Positions 1 through 9,426 are shown, counted from the first letter of the stretch. The stretch is DNA of 64,000 bases from Heyndrickxia oleronia (GCF_017809215.1 NZ_CP065424.1:2636001-2700000); one strand, 5' to 3'. Numbers and translations: made by a program. The notes: generated by a model from the sequence alone, not told the origin.

Positions 1-1123
1 AGAAAATTAAACAAACTAATTGAAGTGTATACCATTCAGCAAATAAGCCTAATAGTAGGGTTAATCCAATTTGTACAACACCTTGAAACATATCGGCTAT
101 ACTACTAAATCTCCCCATAATTTCTATTGGTACATTATTTTGGAAAAAAGTAGCATACCCTGCATTAGCGAACGCCATAAAAAAGCCCAAAAATATAAAG
201 GCTAATGTAGCAGTCAGAAAATTATATGATGAATAAAACCCGACATAACCTACCGAGGTAAGAAGCATCCCCACACCTAAATAGAGTTTGAGTTGTAATT
301 TTTTGGCTAATATAGCCGCAACTGCTGCACCTGTTAATGAACCAATTCCGGTTATACTGACAATTATTCCATAATCTCGATCAGATAATTTTATATTTTG
401 TTTAATAAAAGTTACCTCTTGTGAGTCTAATGAAAAACCTATGAGTAAGGCAAGCTGGAATAACAGATATATAATAATAAAATTCCTCGCTTTCAGTGCA
501 AAATTTTTAACAATTATCCAATCTTTCATGATCATTTTCCAATGGATTTGTAGCTGTGAGTTATTCGATTTCTCATCTACATTCGGGAGAAGATAGATAA
601 AAAAGGCACAAACTAAAAAAGTAACTGCATTTATAATGATGCAAAGTTCCGTTCCAACATGCATGATAAGAATTCCGGCAATTGCTGGACCAAGTAGAAA
701 TGCACCTGAATTCGTCATACTCATGATTGAATTAAATCTCTTTCGATTGTCTCTAGGTATTAGCTTTGTTATATATACAGATGAACTTGGACCAAAAAAT
801 GAACCGACAATATTAATCATTAATAGAATTGTATAAATGATCCATAAGGAACCGATAAAAGGAATACAAAAGACGAGAACTCCTCTTATTAAATCAATTG
901 CAATCATTAAATATCTTTTATTTACGCGATCAATTACACTGCCAGCCCAAGTATTTGTTAGTAGTACAGCAATTGGTCGAATGATATACAGACCCGCTAC
1001 TGCAGCTGCAGAACCAGTAAGTTCTAAAATAGAAAGGTTTAAAGCAATTAAATAGATCCAATTTCCTAAATAAGATATACCGATTCCAGAGAGTAACAGA
1101 ATCGGTTTTTTCCAAATGTTCAT
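1..1123 (-). CDS. MFS exporter, 3' end outside the window
   Basis: An open frame reads from an ATG at 1123 down to position 1 without a stop, giving about 374 residues, so the C-terminus is missing. The protein is a chain of hydrophobic helices. It carries the major facilitator loop 2-3 signature in the form GSVIDRVNKR near residue 60, and further helices such as GAFLLGPAIAGILI. This is the drug/metabolite efflux type of MFS (MFS_3-like). A purine-rich AAAAGGGG lies just before the start. It begins 33 bases after the HExxH protein ends, so the two are probably co-transcribed. Substrate unknown; an export role is inferred from the family only. Confidence 0.85.
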   Translation of the reverse strand, partial: MNIWKKPILLLSGIGISYLGNWIYLIALNLSILELTGSAAAVAGLYIIRPIAVLLTNTWAGSVIDRVNKRYLMIAIDLIRGVLVFCIPFIGSLWIIYTILLMINIVGSFFGPSSSVYITKLIPRDNRKRFNSIMSMTNSGAFLLGPAIAGILIMHVGTELCIIINAVTFLVCAFFIYLLPNVDEKSNNSQLQIHWKMIMKDWIIVKNFALKARNFIIIYLLFQLALLIGFSLDSQEVTFIKQNIKLSDRDYGIIVSITGIGSLTGAAVAAILAKKLQLKLYLGVGMLLTSVGYVGFYSSYNFLTATLAFIFLGFFMAFANAGYATFFQNNVPIEIMGRFSSIADMFQGVVQIGLTLLLGLFAEWYTLQLVCLIF

Positions 1124-1156
1124 TTTTTCCCCTTTTCCATGTGACATTCTAACCAA

Positions 1157-2347
1157 CTAATCCTTTACTCTTAAAAAATATCCATCTTTATTTTTCGTAT
1201 TTTCACCCTTGATTTTTCCTACTCCATCAATTAATAAACAATCTTTCATGGATATAGGTTCTTGATTCAAAATTATTTGAAGCTGATGTATATTTCGCCA
1301 ATTATGATTAAAGTAGGTTATAACAGGATATTGAAAAAGATATTCCTCATTATTGATGATTAATTTTATAAAATTTCGATGCAAAACTTTTTTACCACTT
1401 AATACGATATTCATTGGATCAAAAGCATTTACTTTCATGGACCCTTCAATCAATAGATGGTAACCAGGTTTATGAATGAATTGACCAAATTCCTGTTCTC
1501 TTTGATCGTTCACAAATTCAATCATCTCATCCGTTTCTTTACTAATCTCTACCTTGATATAATGATTGTTCTCTAATTGAATCATCCTACTAAAAAATTC
1601 ATATAAAGAGAGGTTAGATTGAAAATAGCTTTTATACCATCCAGGTGATAGTTTGTCTAGTAGTAAGCAGATGAACATCCCTGAACTATAACAACCTCTT
1701 CTAATATTTAAGCAGGATTCTGTTTGATCAATCAGCATTTTTCCATACTTTTGTAAATGATCAGAATCCGATTGCCGTGATTTATCACAATAAGCCTTCC
1801 ATTCAACATACCATGCTGGACCTTCAATCGTTTCAACTAATGTCTCGTAGTGAAAATATTCCCCTATTAGCTCTTTTCTTTTTTCTCTAATAGAGAAAAA
1901 TTGAATGATCTCTTCCGCTTGATTTGAAAGAACCGCTCGATAAAGTGAAATCCTTTCTCGATTTCTTAATTCAATATTTTCCCTCGTTAACGGATATGTA
2001 ATCCCGAGTATTTCATCAGGAAACCGCTTTTCACCTTGTAAGTGCTGATAGCCATGGAATAATTCATGTATAAGAAGCGAAAATAATTCTGCAAAATCAC
2101 TGATTATATCAAAATTAACAATCGCAGTAGGATAATCCTCAAATAATATTAAAGTATCGCCAACAAAGCGATCATCCCAAGATAACACGACAAATGTAGG
2201 AAACTTTGACATGTAGTTCGGATGATTAAATAAAAATACTTTTTCCTCATTATAAATAGCGTAGGCTACTGGTTTAAAGCCCTCCCAATAGCGATTTGTA
2301 ATAGTCGTATTAATTTCATCCATTAATTGATATAAATCGATTTTCAT
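1157..2347 (-). CDS. HExxH-containing putative zinc metallopeptidase
   Basis: This 396-residue protein has no signal peptide or clear membrane segment, so it is probably cytoplasmic. The visible signature is HELFH at residues 94-98 followed by GYQH, which fits a gluzincin-like zinc site; I cannot assign the third ligand. The C-terminal ~120 residues look like a separate domain ending in a DCLLIDGVGKIKGEN stretch. I do not recognise the family. It sits between a broken S51 peptidase gene and an MFS exporter, so it could process or degrade a small peptide or metabolite handled by the exporter, but that is inference. Confidence 0.7.
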   Translation of the reverse strand: MKIDLYQLMDEINTTITNRYWEGFKPVAYAIYNEEKVFLFNHPNYMSKFPTFVVLSWDDRFVGDTLILFEDYPTAIVNFDIISDFAELFSLLIHELFHGYQHLQGEKRFPDEILGITYPLTRENIELRNRERISLYRAVLSNQAEEIIQFFSIREKRKELIGEYFHYETLVETIEGPAWYVEWKAYCDKSRQSDSDHLQKYGKMLIDQTESCLNIRRGCYSSGMFICLLLDKLSPGWYKSYFQSNLSLYEFFSRMIQLENNHYIKVEISKETDEMIEFVNDQREQEFGQFIHKPGYHLLIEGSMKVNAFDPMNIVLSGKKVLHRNFIKLIINNEEYLFQYPVITYFNHNWRNIHQLQIILNQEPISMKDCLLIDGVGKIKGENTKNKDGYFLRVKD

Positions 2348-2379
2348 GCCTACAGGCTCCTTCCATAGAATAAATCCTC

Positions 2380-2979
2380 CTATTCAATCAAATATTCACT
2401 TATCAAAAATTGATTGTCTTTTAACCTTGTAATCTTACTGTTATGAAGGGATTCATATTCCTGTAACCGATCTTCAATAGACTTACCCTCTGAATTTAAA
2501 AATAAATCTTCACGATCATAATGAGGAAAAATTATTTTATTAGTTAATCCTAATGGTTTAAAATCCTGCAATTTTATACTATTCTTTTCTGGTGTAAAAT
2601 AATGAACAATTTCAATATTAGGACCCAGTACAACTGCTCCGGCACTCACTCCAATAATCATGTTTCCACGGCGTGCAAAATCCTCAAAATAATGTCCGTA
2701 CGACTTTTCTTTTTCTGGTATAATAAATAAAAAGGATTTCCTCCGTTAATATAAATAATATGACATTGTTCCAGTAGTTGCAGATTATCATATTCAATAT
2801 CAATAAAACCAACCTGCGTGAATCCCATTTGCAGAAAATCTTTTTTCGCTTTTTAAGGCAAATCTATTATTCTCCTTTTGAATTGATGCTGTTGTTATAA
2901 TTCCCACTTTATAATATTCGACGTCCTCTTCCATTTGCTCTAAAAAACTGTTTTCTAATACCCTCAGTAAAGAAGCCAT
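2380..2979 (-). pseudogene. Peptidase S51 (dipeptidase E / class I GATase-like), frameshifted
   Basis: The downstream 93 codons are clean and hold the S51 nucleophile-elbow motif GVSAGAVV and the FPHYDRED stretch. The natural start is the ATG at 2979, which overlaps the HAD gene stop as TAATG. From there the frame breaks twice. Near 2855 one extra A in an A run shifts KAKKDFLQMGF out of frame. Near 2733 one missing T after NGGNPF shifts LFIIPEKEKSYGHYF. Repairing both gives a continuous ~200-residue S51 protein, the usual family length. So this is a recent pseudogene or carries sequencing errors. In the family the enzyme cleaves Asp-Xaa dipeptides or related substrates. Confidence 0.75.
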
Positions 2980-3677
2980 TAGAAGTTAAAACCATTTCTG
3001 TCACGTGTACCATCCTTTTTAATTTTTTCAATTAACCTTGGTAATTGACTTAAATCTTCCAATACAAATTCTGCATCTCCATGCTTAAACTGATCTGATT
3101 TTTTCCAAATGGCTACCATGCCCACAGTTTGTGCTGCCTTTATATCATTGACAGGATGATCTCCTACAAAAATGCTCTCTCTCGCAACTACATTTAACCG
3201 CATCATTGCTTTTTGGAAAATGGTTGGATATGGTTTTTTGCAACCTTCCCATTCTGAAATCAAAATTGTATCAAAATATGATTTAATTCCTAATGCCTCA
3301 ATATTATTCATTTGAAACTGACCAAATCCATTCGTTATTATGCCTAATCTAAATGCCTTTTTTTGTAACTCTTCGAGCATTGTATATAGATGCGGAAATG
3401 GAATACAACTATCTTTAAAATTATCTACATAATCATTAAAAAGATGTTTCCAAGAAATCTTTGTAATTTGAAATTCCTTTATTAACTGCTGATACACTAA
3501 ATCTTTCCAAACATACCCATGGGCATCTAACTCAATAAACCTTGTAGTATATTTATCTTGTGGTATGTGATCGAAGTATTGAATGAATCGATTGTATTGA
3601 GAATGAATAAATTTTTCCACAGAGGCATCACGATCTAATAATGTTCCATCAAAGTCAAATAACACTGCTTTAATCAA
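2979..3677 (-). CDS. HAD-family hydrolase (phosphatase)
   Basis: A 232-residue haloacid dehalogenase-like phosphatase. Motif I is DFDGT with Asp8 as nucleophile and Asp10 as acid/base. Motif II is GIITNG, motif III the Lys in GCKKPYPT, and motif IV is GDHPVNDI. The cap region between motifs I and II is helical, as in the YjjG/phosphoglycolate phosphatase subgroup. The start overlaps the end of the lipoprotein gene by 8 bases and the stop overlaps the S51 gene start, so the three form one translationally coupled unit. Substrate cannot be read from sequence; small phosphorylated metabolites or nucleotides are typical. Confidence 0.85.
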   Translation of the reverse strand: MIKAVLFDFDGTLLDRDASVEKFIHSQYNRFIQYFDHIPQDKYTTRFIELDAHGYVWKDLVYQQLIKEFQITKISWKHLFNDYVDNFKDSCIPFPHLYTMLEELQKKAFRLGIITNGFGQFQMNNIEALGIKSYFDTILISEWEGCKKPYPTIFQKAMMRLNVVARESIFVGDHPVNDIKAAQTVGMVAIWKKSDQFKHGDAEFVLEDLSQLPRLIEKIKKDGTRDRNGFNF

Positions 3678-4179
3678 CCTTCTTCAACTCACTTAGCCAT
3701 TTGTTCACTTTCTTTTCCATCATTTTTTGTAAATCTTTGGCCTTATCACTATCATTAATCGTTGTTTTCGCATATTCAGATGGAAACATTTTCTTAATAG
3801 AAGTGACAAAACTTTCTCCACTTTTAGGCTCCTTATAATCTATTACTTTATATTTTTCCCCATCTTTTTGTAAGCGGATGAATACTGGACGTGATCCACC
3901 TGATTGAGGTTTTGCCATCGTTTCATGATTGTATCCCTCATAAAGTGAATACATATAAACATCGACCATACCCTTCTTTTCTGTTTTTCCATATATCTTA
4001 TGGACTTCAAATTGTTTTTCAGTTTCTACATAGGCATTTTTATTGTGGTCGATAATATATTTTGAAATTTCTTTATCCATATTTTCAGCATCCTTCTTTT
4101 TCTCTTGTGAAGAACTACATCCATTAAGTAGTAGTAATATCATAAATAGAACGCAGCAATATTTGGATACTGTCTTCAT
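3670..4179 (-). CDS. Small secreted lipoprotein
   Basis: 169 residues with a signal peptide and the lipobox LLNGC, the lipidated Cys being residue 21. The following SSSQEKKKD linker is typical of Gram-positive surface lipoproteins. The mature part is Lys/Glu-rich with a folded-looking centre (KKGMVDVYMYSLYEGYN). A strong AAGGAGG lies ahead of the ATG. I do not recognise a named family. It is first in a unit with the HAD phosphatase and the S51 remnant. Confidence 0.8.
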   Translation of the reverse strand: MKTVSKYCCVLFMILLLLNGCSSSQEKKKDAENMDKEISKYIIDHNKNAYVETEKQFEVHKIYGKTEKKGMVDVYMYSLYEGYNHETMAKPQSGGSRPVFIRLQKDGEKYKVIDYKEPKSGESFVTSIKKMFPSEYAKTTINDSDKAKDLQKMMEKKVNKWLSELKKVD

Positions 4180-4381
4180 TGATATACCTCCTTGTAATGA
4201 ATAGGGTTCTTTATACAGAAGAAAATTAAGAATCCACTTAATTAGAATACAGATAAATCTTTTATTCCTTTACTCTTTTCAACATTAATCCTTCTAAATC
4301 CTTCATCTTCTCTTTGACAATTTCGATCATAAAGATAATTTTTGGAAAATCATAAAAGAAAAAAGGATTCAATAATACAAA

Positions 4382-4408
4382 TAAGCGATTCTCTACAAAG
4401 AATCGCTT
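4382..4408 (-). terminator. Intrinsic terminator after the PAS-chemoreceptor gene
   Basis: AAGCGATTCT and AGAATCGCTT form a perfect 10-bp stem with a 6-7 base loop. On the minus strand it lies about 30 bases past the chemoreceptor stop and is followed by a weak T-rich stretch. Confidence 0.6.
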
Positions 4409-4437
4409 TAACCTCAAAATAAAATAATATACTTTTT

Positions 4438-5277
4438 TCATTCCATTGTTATACCTTCAAATTCTTCCATCGTGTGACTGATTTTAGATTGCGTATCAAT
4501 CACTTTATTTTGTAACTTTTCTGTTAAATGGCTTACTCTAACAACCTCTCTTGTTATTGTCTCTATATTCGCATTTACTTTTTTTATTGCTTCGTCCACA
4601 TGATTAGATAAATTTCGTACCTCATCCGCTACTACTTTGAAACCCAATCCATATTGTCCAGCCCGTGCAGCCTCAATTGCTGCATTTAATGCAAGCATAT
4701 TGGTTTGTGAAGAGATGTGTTGAATCGTTTTTGAAATATCACTTATTCTATTTGTTTGTTCGTTTAATGATTGTAGTGCTTCGATATTTTCTTTCGAATG
4801 AACTACTACAATATTTCCTAATTCTACTGATAAACGATTTAATTGAGAGATGATATGTAATGTTTTATTTTCTCTATCAGTAATATCTGTAGCAATCTTT
4901 AAAACAGCATTAACTCTCCCATCTTGATCTAAAATAGGAATATAAGTAGCTTCGAGCCACAATAATTGGCCATTTTTGTGAACTCTTTGTATCTTCTCCT
5001 GAAACTTTTTACCCATTCTTAAATCGGACCATAGTTTCGCATATTCCGCGCTATTTCTAAATTCTTCTGTACATAATTGACTATGTAACATATTTTTCAT
5101 TTCTGACACTTTGTAGCCTAATGCTTGAGCAAAATTATTATTAACCCAAATCACTTCACCTTTTGGGCTAAATTCAATCATCGCTAAATTTAATTCTAAA
5201 GCAGATAAAACTGCCTTTTCATTCATTTCCAGAGTACTTATAGTTTGACCTACTGTATCAGTCATGTTAGAGAACAT
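4438..5277 (-). CDS. Soluble PAS / methyl-accepting chemotaxis signalling protein
   Basis: 279 residues, no membrane helix, so a cytoplasmic receptor. Residues ~20-130 form a PAS domain ([21 protein letters not shown], then [12 protein letters not shown]) followed by a PAC segment. Residues ~150-270 are the chemoreceptor signalling coiled coil with the conserved tip region ([17 protein letters not shown] and [12 protein letters not shown]), which contacts CheA/CheW. It is short compared with membrane MCPs. The ATG at 5265 (residue 5) sits better behind AAAGGA than the first ATG. The ligand or cofactor of the PAS domain cannot be read. Confidence 0.88.
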   Translation of the reverse strand: MFSNMTDTVGQTISTLEMNEKAVLSALELNLAMIEFSPKGEVIWVNNNFAQALGYKVSEMKNMLHSQLCTEEFRNSAEYAKLWSDLRMGKKFQEKIQRVHKNGQLLWLEATYIPILDQDGRVNAVLKIATDITDRENKTLHIISQLNRLSVELGNIVVVHSKENIEALQSLNEQTNRISDISKTIQHISSQTNMLALNAAIEAARAGQYGLGFKVVADEVRNLSNHVDEAIKKVNANIETITREVVRVSHLTEKLQNKVIDTQSKISHTMEEFEGITME

Positions 5278-5394
5278 CCTTTTATTTTTTATTTTTATTA
5301 TAAAATATTTATTAAATAATGAGTTGCCATTTTTATGATTTTTTGTAAGGTAAACCCATTACCAAATACCTATGTGAAATTTAAAAATAAAAAA

Positions 5395-5426
5395 AAGAAT
5401 ATCTAAAAATTCCATTTAGAATATTC
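5395..5426 (-). terminator. Hairpin with T run on minus strand
   Basis: AGAATATCTAAA and TTTAGAATATTCT form an imperfect hairpin. Read on the minus strand it ends in a run of eight T. It lies between the chemoreceptor start and the stalk-domain gene stop, just beyond the better terminator at 5484-5509. It may be a back-up terminator. Confidence 0.4.
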
Positions 5427-5483
5427 TAGTAAAATTGAATTCTTCTTTCAGAATCCATATTACGCAATTGAATAAAGAAAAAA

Positions 5484-5509
5484 GCTACCTGTCAACGTAA
5501 CCAGGTAGC
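5484..5509 (-). terminator. Intrinsic terminator of the stalk-domain gene
   Basis: GCTACCTG and CAGGTAGC pair perfectly around a 10-base loop. On the minus strand the stem is followed by TTTTTTC, nine bases past the stop of the copper-amine-oxidase-N protein. Confidence 0.8.
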
Positions 5510-5517
5510 ATCTTTAC

Positions 5518-6651
5518 TTATAATTTATATTGTACTGTTTTCTCATTGAATACTGAAGTTTTAAAATACAATACACCATTCTTTTCTTCTATAAATTTCA
5601 AGTCATCGCCCCTATATGGTGTATCATTTTCTTCAAAGTACTCTAATCTTTCAGGATCATTCTTAAAGATTTCTTTATATAATTCTACTTTTTCTTTTGT
5701 ATTAGGTTTAACAAGCATTAGTACACCTTTAAGATTTGGTCGAATTAATAGATAATCTTGACCCATTCCCTCGATAAAATAATTCTCATCTTCCCCACCT
5801 AAAGCAACCAAGTCATACTCAGTAATTAACTTCGTCGTTTGATCATCATACACATAGAGTTTCTTCCCATCTGTCATAACTACTTTATTTTGAACCGTTG
5901 AAATATTCTCCATCCATCGATTGTAATAGAAAACTTTTGTTTTCTTGATGATCTTATTATCTTTTAGATAAATAGAATATCGATCAGTACTTAATCCTGG
6001 CTCACCGTGATTATTATCGAGATTGAGAAGAACATTTCCTTTTGGTGTTTGTTTGGCTTCAAGAGAAACACGATAATCTCGTTGAGTTTTTATCGGAACC
6101 TTTAAATCTGTTTGGCCAATTTTTTTTGGAAGATTGCTTCCTACTACAAAGTATAAGTCTCCATTTATTTTATTCACCCAATACTCCGAATTTTTGTACT
6201 TTGCTTTGACCAAAATATATTTACTGGTAACTGAGATTGTTTTTGATTTTTGTTCCCATTGAACTTGATCCCCCATCATTTCGGAAATGAATCGCAATGG
6301 GACATAAATTTTATTATTGATCATTTTCATGGACGGATTCATTTTCATCGATTTTCCGTTTTTTATTGCTAAATTACTAGAACTGTTTAAGACTAATTTA
6401 TTGTTAATTCCAATAATAGTAGCAGCTCGCTTGGAAACATCCCAATCAACTTTATATCCTAAAAGTTCCGATACATTTCTCAGAGGAATATATACATACC
6501 CTTTTTCAATAAATGGTTCGGATCCCAATTGTTCATTCCACCCATTCACTTGTAAAGTGATCGATTGCTTCGCATCACTTTTTATACTAAAACCAACCAT
6601 AAACAATAGAATAAGTGAACATAGAATAGAAGATTTTATTAATTTTGACAT
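5518..6651 (-). CDS. Secreted protein with copper amine oxidase N-terminal (stalk) domain
   Basis: I place the start at the ATG at 6651, not the upstream one at 6681, because GGAGG sits 7-8 bases ahead of it. The product is then 377 residues. It opens with a signal peptide (ILCSLILLFMVGFSIKSDA). Residues ~30-130 contain two copies of the stalk-domain pattern: YVYIPLRNVSELLGYKVDWD and IYVPLRFISEMMGDQVQWE. The remaining ~240 residues look like a beta-rich repeat or propeller. The family is common in Bacillaceae as cell-surface proteins; no catalytic residues for an oxidase are present. Function unknown. Confidence 0.8.
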   Translation of the reverse strand: MSKLIKSSILCSLILLFMVGFSIKSDAKQSITLQVNGWNEQLGSEPFIEKGYVYIPLRNVSELLGYKVDWDVSKRAATIIGINNKLVLNSSSNLAIKNGKSMKMNPSMKMINNKIYVPLRFISEMMGDQVQWEQKSKTISVTSKYILVKAKYKNSEYWVNKINGDLYFVVGSNLPKKIGQTDLKVPIKTQRDYRVSLEAKQTPKGNVLLNLDNNHGEPGLSTDRYSIYLKDNKIIKKTKVFYYNRWMENISTVQNKVVMTDGKKLYVYDDQTTKLITEYDLVALGGEDENYFIEGMGQDYLLIRPNLKGVLMLVKPNTKEKVELYKEIFKNDPERLEYFEENDTPYRGDDLKFIEEKNGVLYFKTSVFNEKTVQYKL

Positions 6652-6805
6652 ACTCTTTCCTCCAAATTTAGTTTTATTCACTATATATGACGAATTAAAA
6701 ACAAAAAAGTTTCAATTAATTTCCATTAAAATCATTTATTTGACAGAATTCATGACGACAGGGTATGACTATTAAGGATTTAGACCCATTAATTGACAAG
6801 CCCCT

Positions 6806-7933
6806 CTAATCATTTATATCTATTATAATTTCATCCATCACTAGTTCTTTTCTTTTGCCACTACTTTTTGATGGGATAATCGTTTTCTTGTCACCATTTT
6901 CTGAGATCTCTACACCACCATAAGTATCAGCCGTGAAGTTTCTGAATGTAATATGTGGGGTAATAATTAGTTGTTTCGCATTTTCATTAAGTTTCCCAAA
7001 TGTTTTACTCATAGTTAATTTATTTTCTTCCTCTTTGCCTCCATTAACTTGGCCACCATACCTATTACCGAGATTATCTTTTATTTCTATGTCTATATCG
7101 ACCGCATCAAATTGATTTCTAATTGCTTTTAACACTTCTCGATCATAATAAACAGAAAAAGACATTGGTGAAAGGGTTATCTTGGTTATTGTAGCTATAA
7201 CACCTTCTTTTTTCACACTTTGATTAACTATAAGTAAGTTGCTTTTTGGTGAATCAAGGGTAAAATTAAATTTCCATTGTCCTTTTATTTCTTGATTCGT
7301 TTCTAGATTTCGTATTTTATCTATCCTCCAATCAATCGTTACAGTTTGATCTGCTACATCAGAAATATTACTTGCAGTCAATATTCCTACATATTTATTC
7401 CTATCAATTCTAGAAACCGTGCCTGTACCAGCTACTCCTTGAGCTTTTTTAATAGTTGGAAAACTAATTTGGGGATTGTCCCCTAAATCTTTAGCGCTTT
7501 CAATCGTATAGGTTAAAGTGACAATTTTTCCATCAAATATCGCATCATTCACTGTAAATTTAATACCATTGTCTTCCTGGACTAGATTTAAAGCATTAGA
7601 ATATTCCTTATAGTGTTCATATTTACCACCTTTTTGATTTGGTGGTTGATTACTAATTTCATTGTTATTATCGAAAAAACGAAAAATATCTCCAATAATT
7701 GGAATGTTTCCTGCATATGAAGGAACAGTTAATCCAACCATTGTAACTGAAATTCCAGATACTATGGCAGCGATTGCAGCTTTTTTCCACCATCTCTTCT
7801 TTTTTTCCTTTTGTTGAATAGCTATTTGTAATGCTTTTTTTACTTTAAAACATTCATCTTTATTGACTTCTACTTCTATAAATTCTTTTTCATCTATCTC
7901 CACTTCAGTTAGCAATTCGTAAATATCCTTCAT
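6806..7933 (-). CDS. DUF4179 membrane protein, probable anti-sigma factor
   Basis: 375 residues. An acidic cytoplasmic N-terminal ~45 residues is followed by a basic KKKRWWKK stretch and one membrane helix (residues ~50-72). The rest is a large extracellular beta-rich DUF4179 region beginning PSYAGNIPIIGDIFRFF. The start overlaps the ECF sigma stop as ATGA, so the two are translationally coupled. Single-span DUF4179 proteins next to ECF sigma factors are generally taken as anti-sigma factors. The role here is inferred from this arrangement. Confidence 0.75.
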   Translation of the reverse strand: MKDIYELLTEVEIDEKEFIEVEVNKDECFKVKKALQIAIQQKEKKKRWWKKAAIAAIVSGISVTMVGLTVPSYAGNIPIIGDIFRFFDNNNEISNQPPNQKGGKYEHYKEYSNALNLVQEDNGIKFTVNDAIFDGKIVTLTYTIESAKDLGDNPQISFPTIKKAQGVAGTGTVSRIDRNKYVGILTASNISDVADQTVTIDWRIDKIRNLETNQEIKGQWKFNFTLDSPKSNLLIVNQSVKKEGVIATITKITLSPMSFSVYYDREVLKAIRNQFDAVDIDIEIKDNLGNRYGGQVNGGKEEENKLTMSKTFGKLNENAKQLIITPHITFRNFTADTYGGVEISENGDKKTIIPSKSSGKRKELVMDEIIIDIND

Positions 7934-8496
7934 ATAAGACTTCCTCCTAGTGTAAGGCTTGTCGCTTTTTTAGATAATTTCTTTTTGCTTCGGTAGATTC
8001 GGTTTTCAATAGCCGATCTTGTTATACCGAGCTTTGCTGAAATTTCATCAGTCTTAAAACCTAAAAAGTATTTCATGATTAAAATTTCGCGATCGATTGG
8101 CTCTAAGAGATTAATCAAGGCTATGAGTTCGTTCCTATTTTCTAAAAAAATTAATTCATCTTCCACTGATTTCTCATTATTTACTTCTATTTCTCCTGAA
8201 ATTAGCTCTTTTTTCTTTGTTGCTTTCCTGTAATAATCAATCGATTTAAATCTTGAAATCACACAAATCCATTTTTTAAAATCCTTGGAGTTTCCATGAA
8301 ACTTTTTAGAATGATTCCATATGGATAGAAAAATATCATTTATACATTCATCGATAAGACCATTGTTCTTTAAAGGAGAGAGAATTTTTTGTGTAATGCC
8401 TTTTACTAAAGGTAAATATTGTTCAACAATGTACTCCAATGCATCCTCTTCATGCCGTTTTAAGCGCTTAATAAAATTCTTTTCTGTTGATTTCAT
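7930..8496 (-). CDS. ECF-type RNA polymerase sigma factor
   Basis: 188 residues. Sigma region 2 covers ~25-90 (ALEYIVEQYLPLVKGI; then FHGNSKDFKKWICVISRFKSIDYYRK). Region 4 covers ~130-180 with the helix-turn-helix GFKTDEISAKLGITRSAIENR. There is no region 1 or 3, as expected for ECF (group IV) factors. AGAAGGAG lies upstream. It is first in a two-gene operon with the DUF4179 protein. A 17-bp palindrome lies about 22 bases upstream of the start. Confidence 0.9.
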   Translation of the reverse strand: MKSTEKNFIKRLKRHEEDALEYIVEQYLPLVKGITQKILSPLKNNGLIDECINDIFLSIWNHSKKFHGNSKDFKKWICVISRFKSIDYYRKATKKKELISGEIEVNNEKSVEDELIFLENRNELIALINLLEPIDREILIMKYFLGFKTDEISAKLGITRSAIENRIYRSKKKLSKKATSLTLGGSLI

Positions 8497-8518
8497 TCAT
8501 TTGATCTCCTTCTATTTT

Positions 8519-8535
8519 TGTAAAAGTCTTTTACA
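8519..8535. promoter_or_regulatory. Perfect palindrome upstream of the ECF sigma gene
   Basis: TGTAAAAG-T-CTTTTACA is a 17-base odd palindrome with perfect 8-bp arms, placed 22 bases before the sigma factor ATG. It could be an operator or a 5' UTR hairpin; it has no T run on either side. Confidence 0.45.
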
Positions 8536-8646
8536 CTTTATATAACGATTGATCCTATTTTTTTCTCTCATTATTTTTGTGCGAGTATGAATATTTTTAA
8601 AATGATGCAAAGTGGATGAATGATTAGAATTTTTATAAGAAAAAAA

Positions 8647-8678
8647 GGAAGAAAAATGGGTTTATCCACTCTTCTTCC
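8647..8678 (-). terminator. Intrinsic terminator of the methyltransferase gene
   Basis: Arms GGAAGAA and TTCTTCC flank an inner GTGG/ACCC-like stem. On the minus strand it runs into TTTTTTTC, a few bases past the methyltransferase stop. Confidence 0.6.
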
Positions 8679-8685
8679 TCTTTAA

Positions 8686-9426
8686 TTAATGTGAAGGCTT
8701 TCTACATGAAAACAATAAAAATAACGGGATTCTCATTCTTCTCTCATATTCTTCTATACGTTTGAAATTTTCCTTCACCGGGGTTGCTTCTTTTAAACCT
8801 TCAATAACAAAACCAGATTTTTGTAGTGTAACAAAATATTCCTCAATCGTACGATGAAATTTTATTACCTGCTCACCAATCCAAGGTTCTACCCTTTTAC
8901 CAGAATAAAAGTAATGATCAACAAGCCAATTTGTCCTCTTTCCATTGGTAGTCATACTTTCAACAGATGAAGTAAGTATTGGATGTTGAACACTGAAAAT
9001 AAAACGACCATCAACTTTTAATGTTTCATAAACCTTTTCAAATAACTTGTGAATATCTTCTATATAATGAATGGCTAATTGTGACGTCACGATATCAAAA
9101 GAGTTTCGTGGATATGTATAATCTAACATACTCGTAAGAAATACTTCTCCTACTGTTCCATAAAGATTTTGTAAAGCCTTTTGATACATATTTTTTGATC
9201 CATCAATTCCTGTATATGATCGACAATTGCTCTTTATAAATTCTATACCAAGCGATGCATCCCCACAGCCTAAATCCAAAATCACCTGATCGTTCACATC
9301 TCCTATTAACTCCAATAATGCTGGCTTTTCAATAATTATATTAGGGCTCTCTTCACGATGCCTTCTCTTCATATACTGTTCGAAAAATAGATTATTATCA
9401 TAGGCGGAAGAATCTTTATATGCCAA
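8686..9426 (-). CDS. Class I SAM-dependent methyltransferase
   Basis: 246 residues. SAM-binding motif I is VILDLGCGDASLGIEF near residue 48, with the acidic end of strand beta-2 in YTGIDGSKNM. The SQLAIHYIED stretch is motif IV-like, and FIFSVQHPI follows. This is the Methyltransf_11/25 type that acts on small molecules. The start is TTG behind AAGGAG. It is a single-gene unit with its own terminator. Substrate unknown. Confidence 0.85.
   Translation of the reverse strand: MAYKDSSAYDNNLFFEQYMKRRHREESPNIIIEKPALLELIGDVNDQVILDLGCGDASLGIEFIKSNCRSYTGIDGSKNMYQKALQNLYGTVGEVFLTSMLDYTYPRNSFDIVTSQLAIHYIEDIHKLFEKVYETLKVDGRFIFSVQHPILTSSVESMTTNGKRTNWLVDHYFYSGKRVEPWIGEQVIKFHRTIEEYFVTLQKSGFVIEGLKEATPVKENFKRIEEYERRMRIPLFLLFSCRKPSH

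Noticed and set aside
636..1055. Two plus-strand frames within the first kilobase.
   Set aside because: They are antisense to a continuous MFS transporter frame on the minus strand that runs off the window edge.
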